From the NCBI RefSeq assembly GCF_005938655.1, contig NZ_VCQT01000040.1, positions 1 through 64,000 of the forward strand: a DNA stretch of 64,000 bases, read 5' to 3'. This stretch comes from Alloalcanivorax gelatiniphagus (GTDB taxonomy: Bacteria; Pseudomonadota; Gammaproteobacteria; Pseudomonadales; Alcanivoracaceae). The stretch's first letter is position 1. Every line of letters begins with the position of its first letter. Positions 17,481 to 26,319 of the stretch are shown one piece after another. The translations under genes were made by a program, and so were the position numbers. The notes under the pieces are model-generated. The model made no database searches. It saw nothing but the letters and a program-made list of their open reading frames with translations, and was not told where the DNA came from.

Positions 17481-18323
17481 ATGGCGAAGGCTCCCCGCCT
17501 GCTGGTCTTCACCGACCTGGACGGCTCGCTGCTGGACCACCACGACTACGACTGGTCGCCGGCGGCGCCCTGGCTGCGCCGGCTGGCGAAGCGCGGCGAC
17601 GCGGTGATCCCGGTGACCAGCAAGACCCGCGCCGAACTGGCGGTGCTGCGCCGCCAGCTGGACCTGCAACACACCCCCTTCGTCACCGAAAACGGCGCCG
17701 TGATCGGCCTGCCCCCGGCCTGGCGCCTGCCCGACGATCCGCCCCCCGGCGACGACGGCCTGACCCTGTTCACCCCCGGCGAATCCGCCGACGCCCTGGC
17801 CCGGCGCCTGCACGCCCTGATCGCCGAACGGCTCGCGCCGGTGCGGCTGTTCTCCGAACTGAGCGACGCCGAGGCCGCCGCGCTCACCGGCCTGGCGCCG
17901 GCGGACGCGACCCTGGCCCGGCGCCGGGAGGGCAGCCAGCCACTGCTGTGGGACGGCGACGAGGACGGTTGGCAACGCTTTTGCAAGGTGCTTGAAGAGG
18001 ACGGCCTCACCGTCACCCGGGGAGGCCGCTTCCGCCATGTAATGGGCCGCGTGGACAAGGGCCGGGCGGTGCGCTGGCTGGCGCGCCGTGACCAGGACCT
18101 GCACCGCCCGCCGGCCCGCACCCTGGCCCTGGGCGACGGCCCCAACGATGTGCCGATGCTGGAGGCGGTAGAGCGGGCGGTACTGATCCACGGCGCCCAC
18201 CGGCTGCCGGTGACGGTGCGCCAACCCGCCCTGTACCGCACCCGCCAGGCCGGCCCCAGGGGCTGGGTGGAAGGTCTGGAGCACTGGCTTTCAGAGGACG
18301 GCAAGGAGAACGGCCATGAGTGA
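17481..18323 (+). CDS. HAD-IIB phosphatase, mannosyl/glucosyl-3-phosphoglycerate phosphatase type
   Basis: A 280-residue HAD hydrolase. Motif I is FTDLDGSLLD (Asp12 nucleophile, Asp14 acid/base). Motif II is in IPVTSKTRAEL, the catalytic Lys in RVDKGRAVRWL, and motif IV is LGDGPNDVPML. The IIB cap and FVTENGAVI agree with MpgP/YedP, which removes phosphate from mannosyl-3-phosphoglycerate. Because the next gene is a GT81-like glucosyl-3-phosphoglycerate synthase, overlapping by 8 bases, the natural substrate is more likely glucosyl-3-phosphoglycerate (GpgP role). The gene starts 20 bases after lysA. A longer upstream frame only overlaps lysA and was not used. Confidence 0.85.
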   Translation: MAKAPRLLVFTDLDGSLLDHHDYDWSPAAPWLRRLAKRGDAVIPVTSKTRAELAVLRRQLDLQHTPFVTENGAVIGLPPAWRLPDDPPPGDDGLTLFTPGESADALARRLHALIAERLAPVRLFSELSDAEAAALTGLAPADATLARRREGSQPLLWDGDEDGWQRFCKVLEEDGLTVTRGGRFRHVMGRVDKGRAVRWLARRDQDLHRPPARTLALGDGPNDVPMLEAVERAVLIHGAHRLPVTVRQPALYRTRQAGPRGWVEGLEHWLSEDGKENGHE

Positions 18324-19533
18324 TTTCTACCAGAACGGTCTGATCACCAACTTCCACAACCTGCACCAGCGCTCGGTGGAGGACCTGGAACGGGACCTGA
18401 CCCGCTTCGCCAAACGGCGCCCCATGGGGCTGATCCTGCCGTCCCTGTACTCGGAACTGGAAGGCCCGGCGCTGGGCCACATCGTCGATGAACTGGCGCG
18501 GGTGCCCTACCTGAGCGAGATCGTCATCGGCCTGGACCGGGCCGACCGGGACCAGTTTCTGTATGCCCGGGAGTTTTTTTCCCGGTTGCCGCAGAAGCAC
18601 CGCATCCTGTGGAACGACGGCCCGCGCCTGCAGGCCCTGGACCAGGAACTGCGCGGCGAGGACCTGGCCCCGGCCGAACCGGGCAAGGGCCGCAATGTGT
18701 GGTACTGCGCCGGCTATGTGCAAACCACCCGCACCGAGGCGGTGGCCCTGCACGACTGCGACATCGTCACCTACGACCGGGGGCTGCTGGCGCGGCTGAT
18801 CTACCCGGTGGCCAACCCCCAGTTCAACTACGAATTCTGCAAGGGTTACTACCCGCGCATCGCCGACGGCAAACTCAATGGCCGGGTGGCGCGTCTGATG
18901 GTCACCCCGCTGCTGCGCGCCCTGAAGAAGATCTACGGCAACCTGCCCTATCTGGAGTACCTGGACAGCTACCGCTACCCGCTGTCCGGGGAATTTTCCA
19001 TGCGCACCGACGTGCTGGAGAGCATCCGCATTCCCAGCGACTGGGGCCTGGAGATCGGCGTGCTCTCGGAGGTGCACCGCAACTACTCCACCAAGCGGCT
19101 GTGCCAGGTGGACATCGCCGACGCCTACGACCACAAGCACCAGCCCATGTCCGAGGAGGACCCGGCCGGCGGCCTTAACCGCATGAGCCTGGATATCGCC
19201 AAGGCCCTCTACCGCAAGCTCGCCACCCTGGGCGTGCAGATCAATGTGGAGGACTTCCGCACCATCAAGGCCACCTACTACCGCATCGCCCTGGACCTGA
19301 TCGAGGCTTATTACAACGATGCGCTGATGAACGGCCTGAAGCTGGACCGGCACAGCGAGGAACAGGCGGTGGAGTTGTTCGCCGACAATCTGATGGAAGC
19401 GGGCAAGGCGTTTCTGGAGCATCCCCGGGACAAGCCGTTTATTCCCAGCTGGAACCGGGTGCTGGCGGCCTTCCCGGATCTGCTGGAGCGGATGCACGAG
19501 GCGGTGGAATTGGATAACGCGGGGGAGGTTTGA
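18316..19533 (+). CDS. gpgS: glucosyl-3-phosphoglycerate synthase-like glycosyltransferase (GT81)
   Basis: A 405-residue GT-A glycosyltransferase. The nucleotide-sugar DxD-type motif is HDCDIVTYD near 151-159. FCKGYYPRIADG near 174, RVARLMVTPLLRAL near 192, YPLSGEFSMRTDVL near 217 and DWGLEIGVLSEV near 237 correspond to the KGFYRR, TPLL, PLAGEY and GxEIG blocks of GpgS. The enzyme would join glucose from an NDP donor to 3-phosphoglycerate; the overlapping phosphatase gene would then release glucosylglycerate. That compound is a known compatible solute of marine and halophilic bacteria, made under salt stress and nitrogen limitation. A mannosyl donor cannot be excluded from sequence alone. Confidence 0.82.
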   Translation: MSDFYQNGLITNFHNLHQRSVEDLERDLTRFAKRRPMGLILPSLYSELEGPALGHIVDELARVPYLSEIVIGLDRADRDQFLYAREFFSRLPQKHRILWNDGPRLQALDQELRGEDLAPAEPGKGRNVWYCAGYVQTTRTEAVALHDCDIVTYDRGLLARLIYPVANPQFNYEFCKGYYPRIADGKLNGRVARLMVTPLLRALKKIYGNLPYLEYLDSYRYPLSGEFSMRTDVLESIRIPSDWGLEIGVLSEVHRNYSTKRLCQVDIADAYDHKHQPMSEEDPAGGLNRMSLDIAKALYRKLATLGVQINVEDFRTIKATYYRIALDLIEAYYNDALMNGLKLDRHSEEQAVELFADNLMEAGKAFLEHPRDKPFIPSWNRVLAAFPDLLERMHEAVELDNAGEV

Positions 19534-19551
19534 GTCGGCGCGGTTTCTCCA

Positions 19552-20088
19552 GCGGGGCCGCGTCTCGGCCGAATAGGCCGGGGTGTTGTAGGAGCGACTT
19601 TAGTCGCGATAAACGGCGGTGCCAACCGCATCGCGGCTAAAGCCGCTCCTACAATCGCCGGCCTCGGCAACGGGCACCTTGTCGGCGCCCCGTTTGACAG
19701 GGGCCCGGACCGGAAGGGGGCCCACGCCGAGACGCCCCGAGGTAGCGTCACCCACGGCTCCGTCGAATAGGTCGGGGTGTTGTAGGAGCGACTGGGCGGC
19801 ATTCCGCTTTAGTCGCGATCAACGGCATCCGACTTCAGCCGCGATCAACGGCGGTGCCCAACCGCATCGCGGCTAAAGCCGCTCCTACAATCGCCGGTCT
19901 CGGCAACAGGCCCCTTGCCGGGCGTCCCGTTTGACAGGGGCCCGGACCGGAAGGGGGCCCACGCCGAGACGCTTCGAGGCAGCGTCACCCACGGCTCCGT
20001 CGAATAGGGCGGGGTGTTGTAGGAGCGACTGGGCGGCATTCCGCTTTAGTCGCGATCAACGGCATCCGACTTCAGTCGCGATCAACCC
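19552..20088. repeat. 237-bp tandem duplication made of REP units
   Basis: This fills the 563-base gap between gpgS and rlmJ. A unit containing GATCGCGGCTAAAGCCGC-type REPs, a CGTTTGACAG / GGGGCCCGGACCGG segment and AGCGTCACCCACGGCTCCGT repeats with a 237-base offset (for example CGTTTGACAG at 19691 and 19928, AGCGTCACCC at 19744 and 19981). A third partial copy ends at about 20088, and the first copy lacks an internal segment. No protein gene is supported; two minus-strand frames with nearly identical N-termini are products of the duplication. Confidence 0.85.
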
Positions 20089-20096
20089 CTACCCCA

Positions 20097-20927
20097 TCAC
20101 GAGGAAACAACCAACCGCTGGCCACCGCCGCCCTGGTCCAGGGTGCGGTGCAGGATGGGCAGGGCCGCTTGCAGTTGTTCGCCCAGGGTCCAGGGCGGGT
20201 TCAGCACCACCATGCCGGAGCCGGTCATGCCCCGGGCGCCGCCGTCGCGGAGCACGCACAGTTCGGCGCGCAGGTGCTTGGGGGCCAGGGCCATCAGGCG
20301 CTGGGCGAAGCGGTCCGCCCGGCGCCGTTCCAGCACCGGGTACCAGATCGCGAAGCAGCCGGTGTTGAAGCGCCGCAGCCCCTCCTCCACCGCCTCCAGG
20401 GTGGCGGCTTCATCGCCGCCCAGTTCGTAGGACGGGTCGATCAGCACCAGGCCCCGTTTGTGCGCCGGCGGCAATAACGCCTTGATGCCGGCCAGGGCAT
20501 CCTGCTTCGCCACCCGGATACGACGATCCGCTCCGAAACGGGCCTCCAGCAATTCGAAATCGGTGCTGTGCAGCTCGGTAATCTGCAGCCGGTCCTGGTC
20601 GCGCAGCAGGGCGGCGCTGATCGCCGGCGAGCCCGGGTAGTGGCTGAGTGCGCCGGGACGGCTGAAGCCGGCCACCACGTTCAGGTAGCGGTTGATCAAC
20701 GACGCCTCGAAACGCCGCTCCCACAACCGCCCGATGCCGTCCCGGTATTCCCCGGTCTTCTGCATATGCGCGTCGTCCACCGCGAACAGCCCGGCACCGC
20801 CATGGGTGTCGTGCACCAGGAACGGCTTGTCCTTGAGCCGCAGGTGATCGAGCACCGCCACCTGCACCAGATGCTTGAGAACATCGGCGAAATTGCCGGC
20901 GTGGTAGGAATGGCGATAGGAAAGCAT
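20097..20927 (-). CDS. rlmJ: 23S rRNA (adenine2030-N6)-methyltransferase RlmJ
   Basis: A 276-residue SAM methyltransferase. The N-terminus MLSYRHSYHAGNFADVLKH is diagnostic of RlmJ (YhiR), and the catalytic N6-adenine motif appears as LIDPSYE near 161. VHDTHGGAGLF near 38 is the SAM-binding loop with the family-specific insertion after it. RlmJ modifies A2030 of 23S rRNA and was earlier linked to DNA uptake as ComJ/YhiR. It is isolated on the minus strand between repeat-rich gaps. Confidence 0.95.
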   Translation of the reverse strand: MLSYRHSYHAGNFADVLKHLVQVAVLDHLRLKDKPFLVHDTHGGAGLFAVDDAHMQKTGEYRDGIGRLWERRFEASLINRYLNVVAGFSRPGALSHYPGSPAISAALLRDQDRLQITELHSTDFELLEARFGADRRIRVAKQDALAGIKALLPPAHKRGLVLIDPSYELGGDEAATLEAVEEGLRRFNTGCFAIWYPVLERRRADRFAQRLMALAPKHLRAELCVLRDGGARGMTGSGMVVLNPPWTLGEQLQAALPILHRTLDQGGGGQRLVVSS

Positions 20928-20963
20928 GGGCGCATCCGCAGCGTTGGGAACCGACCATTGTAG

Positions 20964-21160
20964 GTAGGAGCGGCTTCAGCCGCGACAGGCTTTTCAGAAG
21001 AGGCCGTTGAAAGTTAAAAGTTGAAAGGGCGGGGCGCCGCACGGCTTTCCCGCGGCCGGGTGGCCGGCCGGAGCGCGGGTTACCCTTGAGCGCGGGCACG
21101 GCCTTGCCGCCCCAACGTGCCTCGGGCGCGTTTCAACTTTTAACTTTCAACTTGTAACTC
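20964..21160 (+). repeat. REP unit and dispersed element copy 3 in the rlmJ-dapF gap
   Basis: The 308-base divergent gap holds a REP unit (20964-20985) and then the largest copy of the TTTCAAC element. The left arm is GTTGAAAGTTAAAAGTTGAA (21006-21025), the core is GAGCGCGGGCACGGCC (21088-21103) and the right arm is TTTCAACTTTTAACTTTCAA with CTTGTAAC (from 21131). The arms are inverted repeats of about 22 bases. The 70 bases before dapF must hold its promoter, but no clear -35/-10 pair was recognised. Confidence 0.7.
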
Positions 21161-21235
21161 ACCCTCCCCGCCCTGTTCCCCCGCCCAAGCGGGCCGTACA
21201 ATGGACCGTCTCAACAAATTGACCGCGGGTCTCTC

Positions 21236-22087
21236 ATGCGCCTCCGTTTCACCAAAATGCACGGCCTTGGCAACGACTTCATGGTCGTGGACGGGCTCAC
21301 CCAGCCGCTGCCGGAGGACGGTCCGCCGTTGCCGGAGGCGGAGCTGCGCCGGCTTGGCGACCGCCATTTCGGTGTCGGTTTCGACCAGATGCTGGTGGTG
21401 CAGCCGGCCCGGCACGAGGGCGTGGATTTCCGCTACCGGATCTTCAACAGCGACGGTTCCGAGGTCAGCCAGTGCGGCAACGGCGCCCGCTGTTTCGCCC
21501 GTTTCGTGCGCGACCAGGGCCACACCAGCAAGCATGAAATCCGGGTGGAAACCGCCGAGGGCCTGATGACCCTGCGGGTCACCGACGACGGCCTGGTCAC
21601 CGTGGACATGGGCGCGCCGCGCTGGGCGCCGGCGGCGGTGCCGTTCCAGGCCGAGGCGGAGGCCGACACCTATATTCTGGTGGCCGGCCAGAACGCCTAT
21701 GAGGTGTCCGCCGTGGGCCTGGGCAATCCCCATGTGGTGCTGCTGGTGGAAAACGTGGACACCGCCCCGGTGGAAACCCTGGGGCCGCTGCTGGAGCGCC
21801 ACGAGCGCTTCCCGGAGCGGGTCAACGCCGGCTTCATGCAGATCGTGCGCCGCGACGAGATCCGCCTGCGGGTGTTCGAGCGCGGCGCCGGCGAGACCCT
21901 GGCCTGCGGCTCCGGCGCCTGCGCGGCGGTGGTGTGCGGCCAGCGCCGGGGTCTGCTCGACGAGGCGGTCACCGTGCATCTGCCCGGCGGCACCCTGCAG
22001 GTCCGCCACGACGGCCACGGTGGCATCCTGATGACAGGCCCGGCCAGCCGTGTCTATGATGGCGAAATCGACGTGGAGCCCCTATGA
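21236..22087 (+). CDS. dapF: diaminopimelate epimerase
   Basis: A 283-residue PLP-independent racemase making meso-diaminopimelate from the LL isomer, feeding lysA and peptidoglycan synthesis. The two catalytic cysteines are Cys80 in SQCGNGARC and Cys224 in LACGSGAC, each at the start of a helix in the two mirror-image domains. The start [16 protein letters not shown] is diagnostic. It heads a coupled run dapF-DUF484-xerC: its TGA overlaps the next ATG by 4 bases. Confidence 0.97.
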   Translation: MRLRFTKMHGLGNDFMVVDGLTQPLPEDGPPLPEAELRRLGDRHFGVGFDQMLVVQPARHEGVDFRYRIFNSDGSEVSQCGNGARCFARFVRDQGHTSKHEIRVETAEGLMTLRVTDDGLVTVDMGAPRWAPAAVPFQAEAEADTYILVAGQNAYEVSAVGLGNPHVVLLVENVDTAPVETLGPLLERHERFPERVNAGFMQIVRRDEIRLRVFERGAGETLACGSGACAAVVCGQRRGLLDEAVTVHLPGGTLQVRHDGHGGILMTGPASRVYDGEIDVEPL

Positions 22088-22812
22088 CCGACGACACTCA
22101 GCCCGGCGCCACCCTGCCCGGCGCCGATCAGGTGGCCGCCTTTCTGCGCCGTCACCCGGAATTCTTTCAGGATCGCCCGGAGCTGCTGGAACTGATGCGC
22201 CTGCCGGACCCGAGGGGCCCGGCGGTGTCGTTGCTGGAGCGCCAGGCCTCGATCCTGCGCGACCGCAATCAGGAACTGCGCGAGCGGCTGAACGGGCTGA
22301 TCGACGTGGCCCGGGAAAACGACCAGCTTTTCGAGCACACCCGCCGCCTGACCCTGGCGCTGCTGGAGGCGCGCAACACCGACAAGCTGCTGCGCCAGCT
22401 GTTGCAGGGCCTGGAGCAGGAATTCCGCTGTGACACCGTGGCGCTGCTGCTGCACGACCGGGAGGCCAAGCTGCTCGGCGAGGTGCGCAAGCAGGTGCGC
22501 TTCGTCGACCCGGAAGACCTGCCCGCCGCCCTGGGCCCGCTGCTGCGCACCGGCAAGGCGGTGTGCGGCGTGCTGCGCCAGGAAGAACTGGCGGCGCTGT
22601 TCCAGGACCGGGCCGAGGCGGTGAAATCCGCCGCCGTGGTGCCGCTGGAGCACAACGGCCGGCTCGGCGTGCTGGCCATCGGCAGCGGCGACGCCATGCA
22701 CTTCCGCAGTTCCATGGGCACCCTGTTCATCAGCCATATTGGCCAGGTGCTCAGCCGCCGGCTGGTGGAGGTGAGCGGCCCGGCGGCCAACCGCCAGGCG
22801 CAGCGCGCCTGA
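22084..22812 (+). CDS. DUF484 family protein (GAF-like)
   Basis: A 242-residue protein with the typical DUF484 beginning: [19 protein letters not shown] near 16 and [21 protein letters not shown] near 44 (a coiled coil), then a GAF-like domain (about 85-225) with [17 protein letters not shown] near 186. Function is unknown; the gene is almost always between dapF and xerC in Pseudomonas-type genomes, as here, where it overlaps dapF and ends 7 bases before xerC. Confidence 0.92.
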   Translation: MTDDTQPGATLPGADQVAAFLRRHPEFFQDRPELLELMRLPDPRGPAVSLLERQASILRDRNQELRERLNGLIDVARENDQLFEHTRRLTLALLEARNTDKLLRQLLQGLEQEFRCDTVALLLHDREAKLLGEVRKQVRFVDPEDLPAALGPLLRTGKAVCGVLRQEELAALFQDRAEAVKSAAVVPLEHNGRLGVLAIGSGDAMHFRSSMGTLFISHIGQVLSRRLVEVSGPAANRQAQRA

Positions 22813-22819
22813 GCCCCCC

Positions 22820-23734
22820 GTGACGGACCGGCAGGCCGCCATCGACGCCTTCGCCCGCCATCTGGCCAGCGAGCGGCGGCTGTCGCCGCACACCGTCAAA
22901 CACTACCGCCGCGATCTGCGCACCGCCGCCGAGGTACTGCGCCCGGACTGGCCGGCGGTGACCGCCCACGACGTGCGCGCCCTGGTGGCCACCCTGCACC
23001 GGCGTGGCCTGGGCGGGCGCAGCATCCAGCGGCTGCTGTCCTCGTTGCGCACCTTTTATGGCTTTTTGATCCGCGAGGGCCAGGCCAAGGACAACCCGGC
23101 CTTGGACGTGCGCGCGCCGAAAAGCGGCAAGCGCCTGCCCAAGGCCCTGGACGCGGACCAGACCCGCCACCTGCTCGACAATCCGGACGGCGACGGCCCC
23201 CTGGCCCGCCGCGACCAGGCCATGCTGGAGCTGCTCTACGGCTGCGGCCTGCGGCTGGCGGAGTTGCTCAGTCTGGACCTGGACAGCGTGTCCGCCGGCT
23301 CCGCGGAACTGGTGGTCACCGGCAAGGGCAACAAAACCCGGGTGCTGCCGGTGGGCAAACCGGCGCTGACGGCGTTGCGGGCCTGGCTCCAGGCGCGGCC
23401 CGGCCTGGTGCATGACCCGGACCAGCGCGCCTTGTTCGTCAGCCAGCGGGGCCGGCGCCTGTCGCCCTCGGCGGTGCAGCAGCGGCTGCGCCGGGCCGCC
23501 CAGACCCGGGGCCTGGACGACCATCTGCACCCGCACAAGCTGCGCCATTCGTTCGCCACCCATGTGCTGGAGTCCTCCGGTGACCTGCGCGCGGTGCAGG
23601 AGCTGCTGGGCCACGCCAACCTGGCCACCACCCAGGTCTACACCCATCTGGACTTCCAGCACCTGGCGAAGATCTACGACAACGCCCATCCCCGGGCCCA
23701 GCGGCGGCGCGGCGACGACGATCCTGCGGACTGA
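22820..23734 (+). CDS. xerC: tyrosine recombinase XerC
   Basis: A 304-residue site-specific recombinase that, with XerD, resolves chromosome dimers at dif. The N-terminal SAM-like DNA-binding domain spans about 5-90. The catalytic set is intact: Arg145 (GLRLAELL), Lys169 (GKGNK), His239 and Arg242 (HKLRHSFATH), His265 (LGHANLATT) and the nucleophile Tyr274 (VYTHLD). The GTG at 22820 lies 7 bases after the DUF484 stop, with the sequence GAGCC around the junction as a weak ribosome site. Its neighbours mark it as the housekeeping XerC, not a phage or integron integrase. Confidence 0.96.
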   Translation: MTDRQAAIDAFARHLASERRLSPHTVKHYRRDLRTAAEVLRPDWPAVTAHDVRALVATLHRRGLGGRSIQRLLSSLRTFYGFLIREGQAKDNPALDVRAPKSGKRLPKALDADQTRHLLDNPDGDGPLARRDQAMLELLYGCGLRLAELLSLDLDSVSAGSAELVVTGKGNKTRVLPVGKPALTALRAWLQARPGLVHDPDQRALFVSQRGRRLSPSAVQQRLRRAAQTRGLDDHLHPHKLRHSFATHVLESSGDLRAVQELLGHANLATTQVYTHLDFQHLAKIYDNAHPRAQRRRGDDDPAD

Positions 23735-23818
23735 AACCGCACCGCCCGAGACCACTGCCTCACGATTTCACAACACCACCGTTTATCGACGCCGCCGTGC
23801 CGCTTATCATCTCTCCCC

Positions 23819-24526
23819 ATGACCGGACTCAAACTGATCACCTTCGACCTGGACAACACCCTGTGGCCGGTGGACGAGGTGATACGCCAGGCGGAACGCG
23901 TCACCAGTGACTGGATCGCGGACCGGCACCCGGACGCCGCCCGGGCGCTCACCTCCGAGCGCATCCGCGCGGTGCGCGACCGGCTGGTGCGCGAACAGCC
24001 GGACTACCTCAACAGCCTGACCCGGCTGCGCCGGGACGCCATGGCCGAGACCTTCCTGGCCGCCGGCTTCGGCGAACAGGAAGCCCGCCATATCGCCGCC
24101 GACGCCTTCCAGGTGTTTCACGAGGCGCGCAACCGGGTGAGCTTCTTCCCCGGCGCCCTGGAAGTGCTGGAAACCCTGGCCGACACCTACACGCTGGGCG
24201 CCCTCAGCAACGGCAACTCGGACCTGAAACGCATCGGCATCGCCGACCTGTTCCAGTTTCATCATTCCGCGGAGAGCATCGGCCGGCGCAAGCCGGAGCC
24301 GGACATGTTCCGGGCGGCGCTGCAAAGCGCCGGGGTGGAAGCGGGCCAGGCGCTGCACGTGGGCGATCACCCGGTGGAGGACGTGGACGCCGCCCGGCGC
24401 CACGGTTTTCAGGCGGTGTGGGCCAACCTGATCGACCTGGACTGGCCCGGCGACCTGGACCGGCCGGACCATCACATTCATCATCTGCGGGAACTGCCCG
24501 ACCTGCTGCCGCTACTGGATAATTGA
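23819..24526 (+). CDS. yigB: YigB-like HAD phosphatase
   Basis: A 235-residue HAD hydrolase with motif I TFDLDNTLWP (Asp10, Asp12), Ser in LGALSNGNSD, Lys in RRKPEPDMF and motif IV GDHPVEDVDAA. E. coli YigB dephosphorylates 5-amino-6-(5-phosphoribitylamino)uracil in riboflavin synthesis and also acts on FMN and sugar phosphates. Gene order after xerC matches E. coli and Pseudomonas. Its stop codon overlaps the yqcC ATG (TGATG). Confidence 0.9.
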   Translation: MTGLKLITFDLDNTLWPVDEVIRQAERVTSDWIADRHPDAARALTSERIRAVRDRLVREQPDYLNSLTRLRRDAMAETFLAAGFGEQEARHIAADAFQVFHEARNRVSFFPGALEVLETLADTYTLGALSNGNSDLKRIGIADLFQFHHSAESIGRRKPEPDMFRAALQSAGVEAGQALHVGDHPVEDVDAARRHGFQAVWANLIDLDWPGDLDRPDHHIHHLRELPDLLPLLDN

Positions 24527-24846
24527 TGACCACCGATACCCGCCAGGCCCTCACCGGCCTGCTCAACGACATGCAGAGCGAGATGGAATCCCTGAACCTC
24601 TGGGAAACCCTGCCCCCGGAACCGGAGGCCTTTGAAAGCGCCACCCCGTTCTTCGCCGACACCATGAAATTCAGCCAATGGCTGCAATGGGTGTTCATCG
24701 CCCGCTTCCGGGCGATCCTGGCCGAGGATCATCCTCTGCCCGCCCAGTGCGACGTGGCGCCGCTGGCCGAGGAAACCCTGCGCGACCTGCCCGAGAATAC
24801 CGACCAGCTGGTGGCCCTGATCCGGGATTTCGACGGCCACTTCTGA
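24526..24846 (+). CDS. YqcC family protein (DUF446)
   Basis: A 106-residue acidic helical protein. LNLWETLPPEPEAFESATPF near 22-42 and MKFSQWLQWVFIARF near 47-61 are the conserved YqcC/DUF446 blocks. Function is unknown; in enterobacteria it neighbours truC. The ATG at 24526 shares one base with the yigB stop, so translation is probably coupled. An in-frame TTG one codon earlier is not needed. Confidence 0.88.
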   Translation: MTTDTRQALTGLLNDMQSEMESLNLWETLPPEPEAFESATPFFADTMKFSQWLQWVFIARFRAILAEDHPLPAQCDVAPLAEETLRDLPENTDQLVALIRDFDGHF

Positions 24847-24853
24847 ACGCTTT

Positions 24854-24912
24854 ATCGCGACTGAAGTCGCTCCTACAAGAGCGGGGCCGTAGGAGCGACT
24901 TCAGTCGCGATC
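24854..24912. repeat. REP pair between convergent yqcC and hmuS
   Basis: ATCGCGACTGAAGTCGCTCC and its complement face each other around a short GAGCGGGGCC spacer. The pair starts 7 bases after the yqcC stop and ends 4 bases before the hmuS stop, so it is the whole convergent intergenic region. Confidence 0.85.
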
Positions 24913-24916
24913 AACC

Positions 24917-25915
24917 CTAAGCCATCCGCCGCCCCGGCGCCCCGTCCGCGATCAAACTGTCCCCCAGCAGGCTCAGCCATGCATCCTCGTCGTCGGCGCC
25001 GGACAGGGTCCATAACCAACGGCCCTGGGCGTCCAGCGCTTCCAGGGCGGTGACCACCCGGCCGGGGGCGGGGCGGCGCAGGCGCCAGACGCTGGCCACC
25101 CGGCTCATGTCCAGGGACAGCAGGGTGCCGTTATGGGCCAGGTGGCACTGGCCTTTTTGCCAGCGCGGCGCCGACCAGGGCGCGGTCAGGCACAGGCTGA
25201 CGCCGCTGTTGCCGGTGCAAACCGTGTAGGCGCTTTGCCGGCGGCTGGCCAGGGCCAGCAGTGACGGTATCGTCTCCGCCCGCACCGGGCAGGCGAATTT
25301 GTCGCGCACCGCCTGATAGAGCACCTGGCGCCGGTCGCCGATGCCCGCCAGCAGGGCGCGGAAGCCATCGTCGTCGCCGTGGGACCATTGCCGCTCCAGC
25401 TCCGCCACCGAAGGCACCTCCGTGGGCGACGCGGGCAGGCGCGGCGGCGGCGCGCCCAGCTGGCGCTGGTCCGGGTGCAGCATGGCGCATACCAGCTCCT
25501 CGAACGCCAGGCCGCCGGTTTCCGGGGCCACCGCCATTTGCTGCACCGGTTCGCCGAAGCGGTCGAAGAACAGCAGGCTGCGCGGCGGCAGGTCCGCCAC
25601 CGGGCCCAGCACCGCCATCACCGAGCGCCACAGGGGCAGGTTGAGCTGATGGCGAAGCCGGCATTGCCGGCCCTGGTATTCCAGGCCCTCGTCCACGTCT
25701 TCCAGGGTCGGGTAGCGCATGGACTGGGACACCCGGCCGCCGTCGGCGAAGGTGGTGACCACCAGCACGCCCAGCCGGTAGAGCCCTTTGAGAATGGCCA
25801 GCGGCTCGTCCTGCAGCCGCAACACCTGGTCGCCCAGGGCGGCACGGCAATGATGAAAGGTGGTGGACGCCCGGGGGGCGGGCGCCAGCGTAGCCACCGT
25901 CGCGGTCAGGGTCAC
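24917..25915 (-). CDS. hmuS: HmuS/HemS-type heme-degrading or heme-trafficking protein
   Basis: A 332-residue cytosolic protein made of two similar halves, as in HemS/ChuS/PhuS. The first half has RSLLFFDRFGEPVQQMAV near 112, matching the HemS block LQFFDxxGxAVHKI. The second has SRVASVWRLRRPAPGRVVTA near 274 and LEALDAQGRWLWTL near 294, matching the HemS end (IASAWVVRKPTxDGxVTSLE). Sequence is more diverged than usual and the axial heme histidine was not identified. The GTG start at 25915 follows a strong AAGGAGG. It lies 111 bases after hemP under the same Fur-box promoter. No receptor or ABC genes follow. Confidence 0.78.
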   Translation of the reverse strand: MTLTATVATLAPAPRASTTFHHCRAALGDQVLRLQDEPLAILKGLYRLGVLVVTTFADGGRVSQSMRYPTLEDVDEGLEYQGRQCRLRHQLNLPLWRSVMAVLGPVADLPPRSLLFFDRFGEPVQQMAVAPETGGLAFEELVCAMLHPDQRQLGAPPPRLPASPTEVPSVAELERQWSHGDDDGFRALLAGIGDRRQVLYQAVRDKFACPVRAETIPSLLALASRRQSAYTVCTGNSGVSLCLTAPWSAPRWQKGQCHLAHNGTLLSLDMSRVASVWRLRRPAPGRVVTALEALDAQGRWLWTLSGADDEDAWLSLLGDSLIADGAPGRRMA

Positions 25916-26026
25916 AGTGAGCCTCCTTGCGAATCAGGGTGTGGGCAGCTGGCGGGGGGGGCACGGCGATGAGCCGGGCCCGGGCTGGCTTTCCACGGTC
26001 AGGGAGAACAGGGTGCCGCCCGGTCC

Positions 26027-26242
26027 TTACTTGGTGAGGATCAGGCGGTCGTTGGCGGTGCGGCGCAGCAGGTAGCGTTCGCCGCCGTGCTCGATCCAGA
26101 GCTTGCCGTCCTGGTTGAGCAGGGCGCGGCTGGCCACGCTGCTGTCCGCTTCGATGGCGATGCGGCGGGCCCGGTTGCCGGCGGGGGTCACCCGGCGGGG
26201 GCTGGAAACCTTGCGCGGAAGGGTCAGGGTGCCTTGGGACAT
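26027..26242 (-). CDS. hemP: HemP hemin uptake protein
   Basis: A 71-residue protein whose C-terminus KLWIEHGGERYLLRRTANDR followed by LILTK is the HemP/HmuP signature. The N-terminal part is basic and Ser/Arg-rich. HemP members accompany hemin uptake operons; in some alpha- and betaproteobacteria HmuP acts as an activator of the receptor gene. ATG 26242 is preferred; an upstream in-frame extension to 26383 would start upstream of the Fur-controlled promoter. Confidence 0.85.
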   Translation of the reverse strand: MSQGTLTLPRKVSSPRRVTPAGNRARRIAIEADSSVASRALLNQDGKLWIEHGGERYLLRRTANDRLILTK

Positions 26243-26319
26243 GACGTCTCTCCTTGAAGTGTCGGGCCCGGGTCCAGGGCCATGCGGTTGCGGGGGCGAA
26301 GCGCCTCCGTAAATGTATT

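Noticed and set aside
19311-20039. Minus-strand frames beginning MPPSRSYNT in the duplicated region
   Set aside because: The two frames are near-identical because the underlying DNA is a tandem duplication of REP-rich sequence; neither has a ribosome site or protein features.
22820-23734. Phage or integrative-element integrase
   Set aside because: The tyrosine recombinase is in the conserved dapF-DUF484-xerC-yigB order and has no adjacent tRNA, attachment repeats or element genes.
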